Source: Blautia luti (GTDB lineage Bacteria > Bacillota > Clostridia > Lachnospirales > Lachnospiraceae). From it: 64,000 nucleotides of DNA. Position 1 is the first letter of the stretch; each line of letters starts with the position of its first letter. Below, piece by piece: positions 34,811 through 43,201 of this stretch. Location: the NCBI RefSeq assembly GCF_033096465.1, contig NZ_AP028156.1, forward strand, positions 777,501 through 841,500. Direction: 5' to 3'. Made by a program: the position numbers and the translations under genes. The notes beneath the pieces were generated by a model. The model had not been told where the DNA came from and made no database searches. It was given only the letters and a program-made list of their open reading frames with translations.

Positions 34811-36134
34811 GGAAAAACTTGAAAAGTATAAAAAGAATCAGCTTCCAGAAGAGGAAAAAAAGAAAGTAGAAGATGAGATTGAGAAAGCAGAGGCCATCAA
34901 TGAATATCTTGCAGATAAACTGGAAGAGGAACTGATAGAAGATGACGAAGCCTTTCAGGACGGGAACGAGGAGAATACATTTCGCGAAGAAAAAGACAGC
35001 AGGATGGAGGAAAAAGAAGCGCAGTTTGAGGAATATGTAAAAAAGTCCATCCACCGTATTTTTCGAAAAATATCTGTAGGAACAGGGGCAGTGCTCCTTG
35101 TGGCCCTTTTATTTGTACAGTTCGGACTTTCCCCGCTGGTATCTTTGTTTTATTATAATCCGGCGAAGCAGATTAAGGTGAAAATGGAATCCGACGGCGA
35201 TTCGGAGAGCTGGGAAAGTTCGGAGTCTCAGTTTGGAATTGATTTTGGAATCTTTTCAGAACTTACGATGCCGTGCAGGAGTACAGATTCTGCTCAGGCG
35301 GTTTCTCAGGGATATGGAAATTACTATTTTCAGATCAATCCAACCATCGGATATGGGACGCAAAGCCGTCAGGGGATTGCAGGACAAATCAAAAGAGGAA
35401 AAATGCAAGCGTATACTCCCGGGTATTTTCAGTCTGTACAGGACAATTATTTTATAGCATATGGATTGGACAGAACTAAAGATTTCCGGGAGCAGATAGA
35501 GAATTCCGTGACAGATTATGGTGATTATTCGGTGAGCACAAGTCAATGGGTTTACGCATCTTTAGAGGAGGGGGAGGAAGCTGTCAGGAGTCTGGATAAA
35601 GAGGGGTTTTATTATACCTATGTTTCTTTTGACCAGACACTGTCCTTCGAAGAAGTTGATCAATTGATGGAAAAACTGCAGAATGATGTTTCTGTTATGG
35701 GAAATCCATGGATTGCAGTGTATGCTTCCGAAGGAGATTATATGAGAACCTTGGGATATGATTATGAGAATACCAAGAATAATATATGGAAAGTCCCTGC
35801 TGAGTATAATCAGGGGTATCCTGAACTCTCACTTTTCAGTAAAAACAGTTATTCCGATGAAGCGTATGAAGAGGCACAGGCAAAGTTAAAGGATGAGAAA
35901 GCCATGACGCAGCACATGGTCAGCATGCTCCGGTATATGGCAGACCAGAAGAAATTTACAACAATGATGGAAAAGATATCAGGGAGTGATAGAAACTGGT
36001 CACTGGCAGCAGATTATATTGAAGAGAATGGGTTGAAATCCTACGGGTTCGTGTGTGTGACTACCAAAGCGGATATGGAGAAGATGCTGATGGAAGACCA
36101 TATCCTCGGCATTGCAGTAGAAGCATGGAAATAA
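34800..36134 (+). CDS. Membrane-anchored anti-sigma factor (sigma factor regulator type)
   Basis: The 444-aa protein has a highly charged cytoplasmic N-terminus (residues 1-90, Lys/Glu-rich), one membrane segment (about 93-118, GTGAVLLVALLFVQFGLSPL) and a large extracytoplasmic domain. The features fit the sigma-factor regulator N/C-terminal families that accompany ECF sigma genes. It overlaps the sigma gene by 11 nt. The signal and the mode of release are unknown. Confidence 0.85.
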   Translation: MSYREKLEKYKKNQLPEEEKKKVEDEIEKAEAINEYLADKLEEELIEDDEAFQDGNEENTFREEKDSRMEEKEAQFEEYVKKSIHRIFRKISVGTGAVLLVALLFVQFGLSPLVSLFYYNPAKQIKVKMESDGDSESWESSESQFGIDFGIFSELTMPCRSTDSAQAVSQGYGNYYFQINPTIGYGTQSRQGIAGQIKRGKMQAYTPGYFQSVQDNYFIAYGLDRTKDFREQIENSVTDYGDYSVSTSQWVYASLEEGEEAVRSLDKEGFYYTYVSFDQTLSFEEVDQLMEKLQNDVSVMGNPWIAVYASEGDYMRTLGYDYENTKNNIWKVPAEYNQGYPELSLFSKNSYSDEAYEEAQAKLKDEKAMTQHMVSMLRYMADQKKFTTMMEKISGSDRNWSLAADYIEENGLKSYGFVCVTTKADMEKMLMEDHILGIAVEAWK

Positions 36135-36149
36135 AAAATAAGAATAAAA

Positions 36150-36171
36150 AATCCTGCCACGGAGCAGGAAA
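36150..36171 (-). terminator. Terminator of tRNA-Ser
   Basis: On the minus strand TTCCTGC pairs with GCAGGA, followed by TTTTTTATT. It lies 8 nt beyond the tRNA 3' end. Confidence 0.7.
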
Positions 36172-36179
36172 AATAAAAG

Positions 36180-36267
36180 CGGAGATGGAGGGATTTGAAC
36201 CCTCGCACCGGTTGCCCGGCCTACCGCATTTCGAGTGCGGACCCTTCAGCCACTTGGGTACATCTCC
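36180..36267 (-). tRNA. tRNA-Ser (anticodon CGA)
   Basis: This 88-nt class II tRNA has acceptor GGAGATG/CATCTCC with discriminator G, an anticodon stem-loop CCGCA-CTCGAAA-TGCGG, a long variable arm GCCGGGCAACCGGT and T arm GAGGG-TTCAAAT-CCCTC. CCA is not encoded. It lies antisense between the anti-sigma gene and the serine acetyltransferase gene. Confidence 0.95.
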
Positions 36268-36278
36268 ATATTAAGATG

Positions 36279-36315
36279 AAAAACAGTTCCGCGGAATAAC
36301 CGGAACTGTTTTTTA
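36279..36315. terminator. Symmetric hairpin between tRNA-Ser promoter and gene
   Basis: AACAGTTCCG pairs with CGGAACTGTT and is flanked by A runs on the 5' side and T runs on the 3' side on both strands. On the plus strand it can end the anti-sigma transcript. On the minus strand it falls within the first nucleotides of the predicted tRNA-Ser transcript. Confidence 0.7.
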
Positions 36316-36343
36316 TTATATAAGGAATTAGTGAAAAGGTCAA
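36315..36343 (-). promoter_or_regulatory. Promoter of tRNA-Ser
   Basis: On the minus strand TTGACC and TATAAT are separated by 17 nt. Confidence 0.7.
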
Positions 36344-36354
36344 ATCTTTTTTTA

Positions 36355-36383
36355 TTGACGAATTGCTCTCACTGTAATAAGAT
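36355..36383 (+). promoter_or_regulatory. Candidate promoter of the serine acetyltransferase gene
   Basis: TTGACG and TAAGAT are separated by 17 nt, about 90 nt upstream of the start. The leader is too short for a T-box and no S-box was seen. Confidence 0.5.
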
Positions 36384-36474
36384 AATAACAAAATGCGGTT
36401 GTTTACCCTGTGGATAAAGCGATTTTTGTCCAAGGCAGGGAAGCAGCTGCGAGGAAAGCGGACAGGTGACCATC

Positions 36475-37401
36475 ATGACAGATAAGAAGAAAACGATTCT
36501 GGAAGCTGTGGAGAAGCTGACAGATACTTACCGTAAAGAAGAACTTTTTCTGGGAAAAGACAGAGGACGTCTTCCGAATAAGAAAGAGATCATCGATTTT
36601 ATTAAAGATATGAGATCCATTATCTTTCCAGGATATTTCAGTGTAGATTCCAGTGCCAGTGTGTTCCCGGAACATTATGTGGCATATCGCCTGAATGATT
36701 TGTACGACTGCTTACAGGAGCAGATCGAGATTGCATTTTTATATCAGGGAGAAGAAGAGCAGAAGGCGAAAGAACATGCAGAGAAGATCACAGAGAAATT
36801 CTTCACCAGTATGCCGGAGATCCAGCGTATGTTATTAACTGATCTGCAGGCGGGATTTGACGGCGACCCGGCAGCCAAGAGTAAAGAAGAGATCATTTTC
36901 TCCTATCCTGGATTTTATGCGATTTATGTATACAGACTTGCACATGTTCTTTATCAGGAGAATGTGCCGTTTATTCCAAGGATCATGTCTGAGTATGCCC
37001 ATGGTTATACAGGCATTGATATCAACCCGGGGGCAACCATCGGAGAATATTTCTTTATTGACCATGGAACCGGTGTTGTAGTTGGTGAGACTACAGAGAT
37101 CGGAAAGAACGTGAAGCTGTATCAGGGTGTGACACTGGGTGCGCTTTCTACCCGTCAGGGACAGCTGCTTGCCAATGTGAAGAGACATCCGACGATCAGA
37201 GACAATGTGACGATCTACTCGAACTCTTCTGTACTTGGAGGTGAAACTGTGATCGGTGAGAATACGATCATTGGAGGTAACACCTTCATTACAGAGTCCA
37301 TTCCGGCAAACACCAAGGTCAGTGCCAAGAGCCCTGAACTTGTGATCAAGAAACCGAGAAGTGCAGTGGAAACTACGAATGTGTGGGACTGGGAGAACTG
37401 A
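36475..37401 (+). CDS. Serine O-acetyltransferase (EpsC-type)
   Basis: The 308-aa enzyme makes O-acetylserine for cysteine synthesis. The N-terminal helical region (about 1-170) is longer than in short CysE, as in EpsC-type proteins. The left-handed beta-helix of hexapeptide repeats runs from about 185 to 290 (GIDINPGATIGEYFFIDHGTG, then GKNVKLYQGVTLGAL). The active-site His-Asp pair lies in FIDHG. ATG 36475 is preferred (AGGTG 6 nt before); GTG 36466 is possible. No cysteine synthase is adjacent. Confidence 0.93.
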   Translation: MTDKKKTILEAVEKLTDTYRKEELFLGKDRGRLPNKKEIIDFIKDMRSIIFPGYFSVDSSASVFPEHYVAYRLNDLYDCLQEQIEIAFLYQGEEEQKAKEHAEKITEKFFTSMPEIQRMLLTDLQAGFDGDPAAKSKEEIIFSYPGFYAIYVYRLAHVLYQENVPFIPRIMSEYAHGYTGIDINPGATIGEYFFIDHGTGVVVGETTEIGKNVKLYQGVTLGALSTRQGQLLANVKRHPTIRDNVTIYSNSSVLGGETVIGENTIIGGNTFITESIPANTKVSAKSPELVIKKPRSAVETTNVWDWEN

Positions 37402-37423
37402 TCCTGAGTGGTGACATAAATAA

Positions 37424-37488
37424 AACTATCCTGCCAGGCATCAAGCCGACTGCTTTGATGCCTGTGCAGGATAGTTTCTTATTTTTAT
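37424..37488. terminator. Bidirectional terminator between serine acetyltransferase and GH2 genes
   Basis: AACTATCCTGC and GCAGGATAGTT form the base, and AGGCATCAA/TTGATGCCT the upper stem. It is followed by TTCTTATTTTT on the plus strand. Confidence 0.9.
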
Positions 37489-39320
37489 AAGGAATTTTTC
37501 AGCAGTTTATTCCATTTCTTGACAGCAGAAGGATTCATCTTTAATTTCTTGCGGTCATAAGTGAGCAGTCCGTTGGTCTCTTCTTCAATATCTGAAAGCT
37601 GTGTATAAATCGTGGCAGAATATCCTTTTTTTACAGAAGGGATGATGGTATCTTTCATCAAACCGACGAAGCCGTCGGTGAGCTCTTTACTGTTTTTGAA
37701 GTTCTTATATCCATAAATATTGCGGCAGGCACTGTGCTCCGGAATGCGCAGAGAATAGCCGCCGAATTCAGAGAGTGCAAGTACACGCTCTGATCTGGGG
37801 ATGGGAAGTCCCAGAAAATAATAATGCAGACTGTTGATATCTCCGCAGTCCTGATCGAACCATCCGCTGGCAGAATCTACCAGGCGGGAAGGATCCAGTC
37901 TGTGGATAAAATCTGTAACTTTTTTCGTAGAAAACTGTCCCCATCCTTCATTGAACGGGATCCAGGTGACAATGGAAGGGTGGTTGTACAGTGTTTTTAT
38001 CATATCCCGGAGCTCATAGATATATTCCTGGCGGCCGTCTTCATCTGTACGGGAGAGAAGGTGTGCATGAACATCTTTTACCGGAATCCGTGCCCAGTTC
38101 AGCAGAGTGGCGAGATAGGTGACGAACCAGTGCTGGTAATCAGAGCCGCCGTTGGGCATATCCTGCCATACCAGCATTCCCATACGGTCGCAGTGGAAAT
38201 ACCAGCGGTCAGCCTCGATCTTGCCATGTTTGCGAAGCATATTGAAGCCAAGGGTTTTCATGGCACAGATGTCATGGATCAGTGCTTCGTCAGAGGGTGC
38301 AGTATAAAGTCCATCCGGCCAATAGCCCTGATCCAGCACGCCGTTCTGGAAATAAGGCTGGTCGTTGAGGAAGAAGCGTGGATATCCGTCAGCTGCCGTC
38401 TGGACGTTGCATTTGCGAAGGGCAAAGTAGCCCAGAACACGGTCTTCGCCATATTCGAGAGAATAAGGATAGAGCCAAGGTTCTTCCGGGGTCCAGGATT
38501 TCTGCGCGCTTTCCGGAATGGGAATAGCAGATTCCTTTCCAGGGAGCAAAGCAGCAGAAGTAATCTCTTCGTGCAGTAAATCGTCTGTAAGTCCCTCTGA
38601 TTCCAGAAAAACAGGGGGATAAATTCTGCAGGTGATTGCATTCTGATCTTGCGCAGAAGCGGTACGAACTCTCATGCGGATCTTTTTTTTATCATAATCC
38701 GGAGTGGTGCGGATGTCTTTGATGTATTTATCTGGTACAATTTCCATCCATACAGTCTGCCAGATCCCGCTCTGGGCAGTGTAGAACATCCCGCCCCGTT
38801 CCAGCTGCTGTTTTCCCCTGGCATGGTAAGAAGTATCACTGAAATCGTGTACACTGATGAGGATAGAAACAGTCAGGTCTTCTGCGATAAAGTCCGTGAT
38901 ATCTACAGTAAATGGCAGATATCCCCCCTTATGGTAAGCCACGAATTTACCGCCTATATATACGCTGCAGATCTGGTCAACAGCTCCGAAATGAAGAAGA
39001 AGCCGCTGGCTGTTCACATCCAGACAGCCTTCTGGGAGCTGGACTACGCGGGAATACCACAGGACTTCATCTGGCAGAAGCTGTCTGTTTACCTGAGAAA
39101 GGGGTACTTCCGGTGAAAATGGAACCAGGATCTGTCCGTCAAAGGGGAAGTATTCATTTTCATAAAACTGATGTGGCAGAATTCGTTTGTCTGTGATCAG
39201 ATAATCCCACATACCATTCAGATTGATCCAGTGTTTTCGCTTCATACCAGGACGTGGGTATTCTTTTAATGTCTCTCCCTGGGCTGCTGCTTCAGTCCAG
39301 ATGGTTTTCAGTTTTTTCAA
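37485..39320 (-). CDS. Glycoside hydrolase family 2 enzyme (beta-galactosidase/beta-glucuronidase-like)
   Basis: The 611-aa protein has an N-terminal sugar-binding jelly roll (about 20-200), an immunoglobulin-like sandwich (about 205-310) and a TIM barrel. The acid/base Glu458 is in PFNEGWG and the nucleophile Glu518 is in LSEFGGY. No signal peptide is present. The start is a TTG at 39320, with AAGGAGG 8 nt upstream. No sugar transporter or regulator is adjacent, so the substrate (galactoside, glucuronide or other beta-glycoside) is open. Confidence 0.88.
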   Translation of the reverse strand: MKKLKTIWTEAAAQGETLKEYPRPGMKRKHWINLNGMWDYLITDKRILPHQFYENEYFPFDGQILVPFSPEVPLSQVNRQLLPDEVLWYSRVVQLPEGCLDVNSQRLLLHFGAVDQICSVYIGGKFVAYHKGGYLPFTVDITDFIAEDLTVSILISVHDFSDTSYHARGKQQLERGGMFYTAQSGIWQTVWMEIVPDKYIKDIRTTPDYDKKKIRMRVRTASAQDQNAITCRIYPPVFLESEGLTDDLLHEEITSAALLPGKESAIPIPESAQKSWTPEEPWLYPYSLEYGEDRVLGYFALRKCNVQTAADGYPRFFLNDQPYFQNGVLDQGYWPDGLYTAPSDEALIHDICAMKTLGFNMLRKHGKIEADRWYFHCDRMGMLVWQDMPNGGSDYQHWFVTYLATLLNWARIPVKDVHAHLLSRTDEDGRQEYIYELRDMIKTLYNHPSIVTWIPFNEGWGQFSTKKVTDFIHRLDPSRLVDSASGWFDQDCGDINSLHYYFLGLPIPRSERVLALSEFGGYSLRIPEHSACRNIYGYKNFKNSKELTDGFVGLMKDTIIPSVKKGYSATIYTQLSDIEEETNGLLTYDRKKLKMNPSAVKKWNKLLKNSL

Positions 39321-39507
39321 TATATCAGGTCCTCCTTCTGAGTATAAGATCAATGGAAAGTATAAAAACGGGTACATATATAACCTTATTATACATGAAA
39401 AACAACAGTTTGTGAGGGGAAAAGAAGAAAAGAAATACGGGATAATTGTCTGAAAGAGACTAAATTGTACATGCTATTAAAAAAATAGAAAAAATTTAAA
39501 TTTAGTG

Positions 39508-39536
39508 TTGACAAATGAAGATTCATCATATATACT
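39508..39536 (+). promoter_or_regulatory. Promoter of the tRNA-Gly cluster
   Basis: TTGACA and TATACT are separated by 17 nt, 39 nt before the first tRNA. Confidence 0.85.
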
Positions 39537-39574
39537 AATCTTCGTTGATGCGGCAGAGATGCACAGACAACTGT

Positions 39575-39645
39575 GCGGGTGTAGTTCAATGGTAGAACAC
39601 CAGCCTTCCAAGCTGGATACGTGGGTTCGATTCCCATCACCCGCT
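39575..39645 (+). tRNA. tRNA-Gly (anticodon TCC), copy 1
   Basis: 71 nt, acceptor GCGGGTG/CACCCGC, anticodon loop CTTCCAA, T arm GTGGG-TTCGATT-CCCAT, discriminator T, no encoded CCA. Confidence 0.95.
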
Positions 39646-39648
39646 TAT

Positions 39649-39721
39649 GCGATAGTGGCGTAGTTGGTAACGCGCGACCTTGCCAAGGTCGAGACCGCGG
39701 GTTCGAGCCCCGTCTATCGCT
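39649..39721 (+). tRNA. tRNA-Gly (anticodon GCC), copy 1
   Basis: 73 nt, acceptor GCGATAG/CTATCGC, anticodon stem-loop CGACC-TTGCCAA-GGTCG, T arm CGGG-TTCGAGC-CCCG, discriminator T, no encoded CCA. Confidence 0.93.
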
Positions 39722-39738
39722 CTTTTAACTGAATATCT

Positions 39739-39809
39739 GCGGGTGTAGTTCAATGGTAGAACACCAGCCTTCCAAGCTGGATACGTGGGTTCGATTCCCA
39801 TCACCCGCT
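39739..39809 (+). tRNA. tRNA-Gly (anticodon TCC), copy 2
   Basis: Identical to the copy at 39575, 164 bp downstream. Confidence 0.95.
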
Positions 39810-39812
39810 TGT

Positions 39813-39885
39813 GCGATAGTGGCGTAGTTGGTAACGCGCGACCTTGCCAAGGTCGAGACCGCGGGTTCGAGCCCCGTCTATCGCT
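39813..39885 (+). tRNA. tRNA-Gly (anticodon GCC), copy 2
   Basis: Identical to the copy at 39649, 164 bp downstream. Confidence 0.93.
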
Positions 39886-39889
39886 CTTG

Positions 39890-39917
39890 AGACTTCGGAT
39901 TTTCCGGAGTCTTTTTT
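39890..39917 (+). terminator. Terminator of the tRNA-Gly cluster
   Basis: AGACTTCGGA pairs with TCCGGAGTCT across a short T-rich loop, followed by six T. Confidence 0.9.
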
Positions 39918-39932
39918 GTATGCATGAGAAAT

Positions 39933-39967
39933 AAAAAGCAGGAGAGCACACCGGGATGCTCTCCTGT
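39933..39967 (-). terminator. Terminator of the DUF378 gene
   Basis: On the minus strand CAGGAGAGCA pairs with TGCTCTCCTG, followed by CTTTTTATTT. Confidence 0.8.
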
Positions 39968-40000
39968 CTCAGGAAGGATTAAAGAGTATTGTCTTTGATA

Positions 40001-40216
40001 TCAGGATTCTTCAGAGGCTGTATCTGAATCACCGTAAAAAGTAAGAAGATAAAGTCCGCAGATCCCCACCAGACCATAGATGATCCTGGAGATCCAGCTC
40101 ATGCTTCCGAAAAGCAGTGCTACCAGATTCAGATTAAAAAAGCCGATGAGGCCCCAGTTTACAGCCCCAATAATGGCAATAGTCAGTGCTGTATATCGTA
40201 AACATTTATTTCCCAT
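40001..40216 (-). CDS. DUF378 family small membrane protein
   Basis: The 71-aa protein has two membrane segments (about 6-33 and 37-60). The family signature is visible as IGAVNWGLIGFFNLNLVALLFG, and RIIYGLVGICGLYLL closes it. The ribosome site AAAGGATG precedes the ATG. The function of this widespread family is unknown. It is transcribed alone. Confidence 0.9.
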   Translation of the reverse strand: MGNKCLRYTALTIAIIGAVNWGLIGFFNLNLVALLFGSMSWISRIIYGLVGICGLYLLTFYGDSDTASEES

Positions 40217-40266
40217 AAGTCACCATCCTTTCATCCATCCGTGATATTCTACAGTGTGCGCAGTGT

Positions 40267-40315
40267 GAAAAAAAATATGCACAATTTTCAAAAATAATCA
40301 TGAAAACTGTGCATA
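40267..40315 (-). terminator. Terminator of the DUF5067 protein gene
   Basis: On the minus strand TGCACAGTTTTCA pairs with TGAAAATTGTGCA, followed by TATTTTTTTT. Confidence 0.75.
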
Positions 40316-40342
40316 GTGTTTCTCTGCCAGAGAGAGCAGAAC

Positions 40343-41395
40343 TTATTTTACTTTCAGGATCTGGCTTGCGGTGGCATCTTCGTCGAAAGAGAATGCTTCC
40401 TGAACCTGTACGGTCACGTCACTTTCATCTGTGAGAGTAAATGCCTGGCATACCGTAACTGTCTGTTCCGGCTGGATCTCGGCAGTGTAATGATCAATGG
40501 CATCATCATTGTTCTCCGGGATTGCTGCGTCGCAGACTTCTCCGTGCTGATAAGCTTTCAGATTAACATCTACCATTGCACTGGATGCTGAGGAAGAATG
40601 ATTGGTGTAATCATAGTAGATCATAATACAGGGGTTACCTGCGAAATCCTTGGTGATGGTGTGTTTTTTGTACTTGATGGTGAACTTGTCAGTGGTCAGG
40701 TTCAAAGTGTCGGATTCTGTGGCTTCCGGTGAGGAGGATGAACTGCTGTCATTGTCCATATTATTGAGGGAATTGTTGATCTCGTCCTCTACACTCTTGA
40801 AGTTGGCTGACATGATCTTTACGGTAGCATCATCCAGAGAAACGATCTTCCAGCCTTCATTTGTCTTGATCAGCGGATAGATGATATCTGCTTCTGAGAA
40901 TTCATCTTTTTCACTGCTCTTTGCTTTTTCGTTCAGGATGGATGCCAGTTTTTCCTGGGTTTCTTCTTCACTGAGCTGAGCTCCGGAATAAGCACTGGCT
41001 ACGATCTGGCGAAGGAATTCCGTGATGGTTTCCTTATAAATGTTCGTGCCGTCCACATAAGTGATATGTGCTGTAACAGAGGCGGTTCCGTTCTGGATAT
41101 CGAATCTGTTTCCGGTGATCTTATAGGTCATTTTCTGGTTGATCGCTGTGAAGAAATCTGTATATGCTGCATTGCGGATGTCTGCGTTATCAAGGGCTGA
41201 GAGATCGCTGCTCTGAAGCAGGGATTCCATTGTGGTAAAGTCCATTTTCTGCATGCTGTCCAGGAACTGTTCGGCAGTTTTTTTCGGCTGCTGGCGCTGA
41301 TACAGATAGAATGCAGTCCCGCCTGCCACTGCCAGTACCAGGATCACGAGAATAACGATCAGACCGGCATGGCTTTTTTTATTTTTTTTACTCAT
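40343..41395 (-). CDS. Membrane-anchored extracytoplasmic protein with DUF5067-like C-terminus
   Basis: The 350-aa protein has a short Lys-rich start (MSKKNKKS), a membrane anchor (about 9-33, GLIVILVILVLAVAGGTAFYL), a DUF4878/NTF2-like region (about 40-175, QPKKTAEQFLDSMQKMDF), a Ser-rich linker (DNDSSSSSS, near 200) and a C-terminal domain (about 215-350) resembling DUF5067 (DYTNHSSSASSAM). The start at 41395 has AGGAGGA upstream. It is a probable surface protein of unknown function, with no operon partner. Confidence 0.72.
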   Translation of the reverse strand: MSKKNKKSHAGLIVILVILVLAVAGGTAFYLYQRQQPKKTAEQFLDSMQKMDFTTMESLLQSSDLSALDNADIRNAAYTDFFTAINQKMTYKITGNRFDIQNGTASVTAHITYVDGTNIYKETITEFLRQIVASAYSGAQLSEEETQEKLASILNEKAKSSEKDEFSEADIIYPLIKTNEGWKIVSLDDATVKIMSANFKSVEDEINNSLNNMDNDSSSSSSPEATESDTLNLTTDKFTIKYKKHTITKDFAGNPCIMIYYDYTNHSSSASSAMVDVNLKAYQHGEVCDAAIPENNDDAIDHYTAEIQPEQTVTVCQAFTLTDESDVTVQVQEAFSFDEDATASQILKVK

Positions 41396-41460
41396 GGTTC
41401 CTCCTGTCTTAGTAAGGTATATCAATTATTTCGTTTACGGGTTTATTATAGCAGAATGCG

Positions 41461-41490
41461 TTGACATTGGCAAATTTCTTCTATTATAAT
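41461..41490 (+). promoter_or_regulatory. Promoter of the alpha/beta hydrolase gene
   Basis: TTGACA and TATAAT, both perfect, are separated by 18 nt, about 25 nt before the start codon. Confidence 0.85.
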
Positions 41491-41514
41491 AAAAAGAAAG
41501 GAGTGGCAGAGAAA

Positions 41515-42438
41515 ATGAAATATGAGAGTTCTTTTAAATCAGAAGCAGACGGTCTGGAAATCTCCATTATGGCAGTTCTGCCGGATCAGAAGCCTTACAG
41601 GGCAGTTATCCAGCTGGTTCACGGCATGAGCGAGCATAAAGAAAGATATCTTCCATTTATGAAATTCCTGGCGAAACAGGGTTATGTGACGGTGATCCAT
41701 GATCACAGAGGCCATGGAAAAAGCGTAAAATACCAGCAGGATCTGGGATATACATACGGAGGCGGAGCGAATGCTATGCTTCAGGATATCGGAACAGTGA
41801 ACCGTAAAATACATGTACATTTCCCGGATCTGCCGGTGATCCTGATGGGACACAGTATGGGATCTCTGGCTGTACGTGCCTATGTGGCAGAACATGACAG
41901 CACGGTGGATATGCTGATTGTGTGCGGTTCTCCCAGCAATAACCCGGCCAGACCACTGGGAGTGGCAGTTGCCAGGATGGAGAAGGCTGTTCTGGGACCG
42001 AGACACAGAAGCTGGCTGATAGAGGGGCTGTCTTTCGGCACAGGTGTGATGAGATTCCGCAAAGATAAAACCTGTACAGCCTGGATCTGTTCTGACTCGG
42101 AAGTTGCCAGAGAATATAAAGAATCGGAACTTTGCGGATTCACTTTCACAGATGATGCTTATCTGGCGCTGTTTGATCTGATGAAGCGGGCCTATGATGC
42201 AGAACATTATTCCTGCACCAATCCGAAGATGCCGGTGCTGTTTGTAAGCGGAGCAGAAGATCCATGCATGATCAATGTGCGGCATTTCGCAAAGGCAGTG
42301 CAGAATATGCGCCATGCAGGATATCTGGATGTAAAGGGCAAACTTTATCCGGGAATGCGCCATGAGATCCTGAATGAGAAGAATAAAGAACAGGTTTATC
42401 ATGACATTGCAGTATATTTAAAGAAAAAAGGATTCTGA
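41515..42438 (+). CDS. Alpha/beta hydrolase, monoacylglycerol lipase/lysophospholipase type
   Basis: The 307-aa serine hydrolase has oxyanion-region VHGMSEHKERY (about 37-47), HDHRGHGKS (about 64-72), nucleophile elbow GHSMGS with Ser near 112, Asp in VSGAEDP (about 248) and His in GMRHEI (about 284). The pattern is that of the Hydrolase_4 (serine aminopeptidase S33/MAGL) family. There is no signal peptide. AAAGGAG lies upstream of ATG 41515; the promoter sits where an earlier start would be. Confidence 0.9.
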   Translation: MKYESSFKSEADGLEISIMAVLPDQKPYRAVIQLVHGMSEHKERYLPFMKFLAKQGYVTVIHDHRGHGKSVKYQQDLGYTYGGGANAMLQDIGTVNRKIHVHFPDLPVILMGHSMGSLAVRAYVAEHDSTVDMLIVCGSPSNNPARPLGVAVARMEKAVLGPRHRSWLIEGLSFGTGVMRFRKDKTCTAWICSDSEVAREYKESELCGFTFTDDAYLALFDLMKRAYDAEHYSCTNPKMPVLFVSGAEDPCMINVRHFAKAVQNMRHAGYLDVKGKLYPGMRHEILNEKNKEQVYHDIAVYLKKKGF

Positions 42439-42517
42439 AACCGAATAAAAAACTGAATAAAAAAACATCCGGGATCTCATAATAAATTTGAACACAGAAA
42501 TGAAAAGGAGAGACTTG

Positions 42518-42679
42518 ATGTTTCGAAAAGGGATTTTTTTCCTGATCCTGACAGGGCTGTTGCTTTGTGCCGGGTGCGCGGGCAGGAGACCAGCAGAACA
42601 GGGGGAATTGGTACGTATGGAGGCTGTCGGAGAAAATCCGGCGGTCTTTTTGCTTTACGCAGATGTGAAAAAATGGTAA
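42518..42679 (+). CDS. Small lipoprotein-like secreted peptide
   Basis: The 53-aa frame has a basic start (MFRKG), a hydrophobic core (IFFLILTGLLL) and a Cys preceded by Ala-Gly (LLCAGC) that resembles but does not fully match a lipobox, since Cys occupies the -3 position. The mature part is short and has no known domain. The ATG at 42518 is chosen because AAGGAG lies 7 nt upstream; ATG 42500 is also in frame. It precedes the membrane-protein gene at 42728. Confidence 0.5.
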   Translation: MFRKGIFFLILTGLLLCAGCAGRRPAEQGELVRMEAVGENPAVFLLYADVKKW

Positions 42680-42727
42680 TATTATATTCGGGCAATTTAA
42701 AAATATAAAAACAGGAGGTTTTTACTT

Positions 42728-43201
42728 ATGGAGGAACAGAAAAAAGAAAACCTGCCGGAGAATACTGAGGCAGAGAATTCTTTGGAAGATACATCAGAAG
42801 CGCAGAAGGCTGCACAGCCTGCAGGCAGATCCTTTCTCTGGATGCTGGCTGGAGTTTATCTTCTGTATACAGGCTACAGTCTGGCAGCAGCTGTTATCAG
42901 AGGAGAAGAAGGTGCCACACCCATTTTCCTGCTGATTGGAATCGTATTTCTGATCATTGGAGCAGGCCTGGTGTTTACAGGAGGAAAGAATCTTCTGAAG
43001 GCTAATAAGATGAAACAGGAACTGGAAGCAGGAAAATCAGCTGGTATGGCAGGTGCAGAAGCAGCAGCCGGCGGAGAACTGAAAACAGAAGAACAGCCTG
43101 CAGCCCAGAAGAAAATGAGCATTGCAGACAGAGCGAATCTGGCGAAGAGACTGGATGAGGAAGAAGCTTCATCAGAAGAGGAAGAAGAGAATCAGAAATG
43201 A
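42728..43201 (+). CDS. Two-helix membrane protein of unknown function
   Basis: The 157-aa protein has an acidic N-terminus, two membrane helices (about 36-56, LWMLAGVYLLYTGYSLAAAV, and 65-85, IFLLIGIVFLIIGAGLVFTGG) and a long charged, Ala/Glu-rich C-terminal tail. AGGAGGTTTTT precedes the ATG. The stop overlaps the VanZ gene start (ATGA), so the two are translationally coupled. I do not recognise the family. Confidence 0.75.
   Translation: MEEQKKENLPENTEAENSLEDTSEAQKAAQPAGRSFLWMLAGVYLLYTGYSLAAAVIRGEEGATPIFLLIGIVFLIIGAGLVFTGGKNLLKANKMKQELEAGKSAGMAGAEAAAGGELKTEEQPAAQKKMSIADRANLAKRLDEEEASSEEEEENQK

Noticed and set aside
36344..36474. Possible T-box or S-box in front of the serine acetyltransferase gene
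   Set aside because: The leader is only about 85-90 nt and lacks the conserved T-box AGGGTGGNACCGCG-type element or SAM aptamer motifs.
39389..39951. Minus-strand frames of 83 and 104 codons sharing the peptide MGIEPTYPAWKAG
   Set aside because: They are the antisense of the duplicated tRNA-Gly genes.
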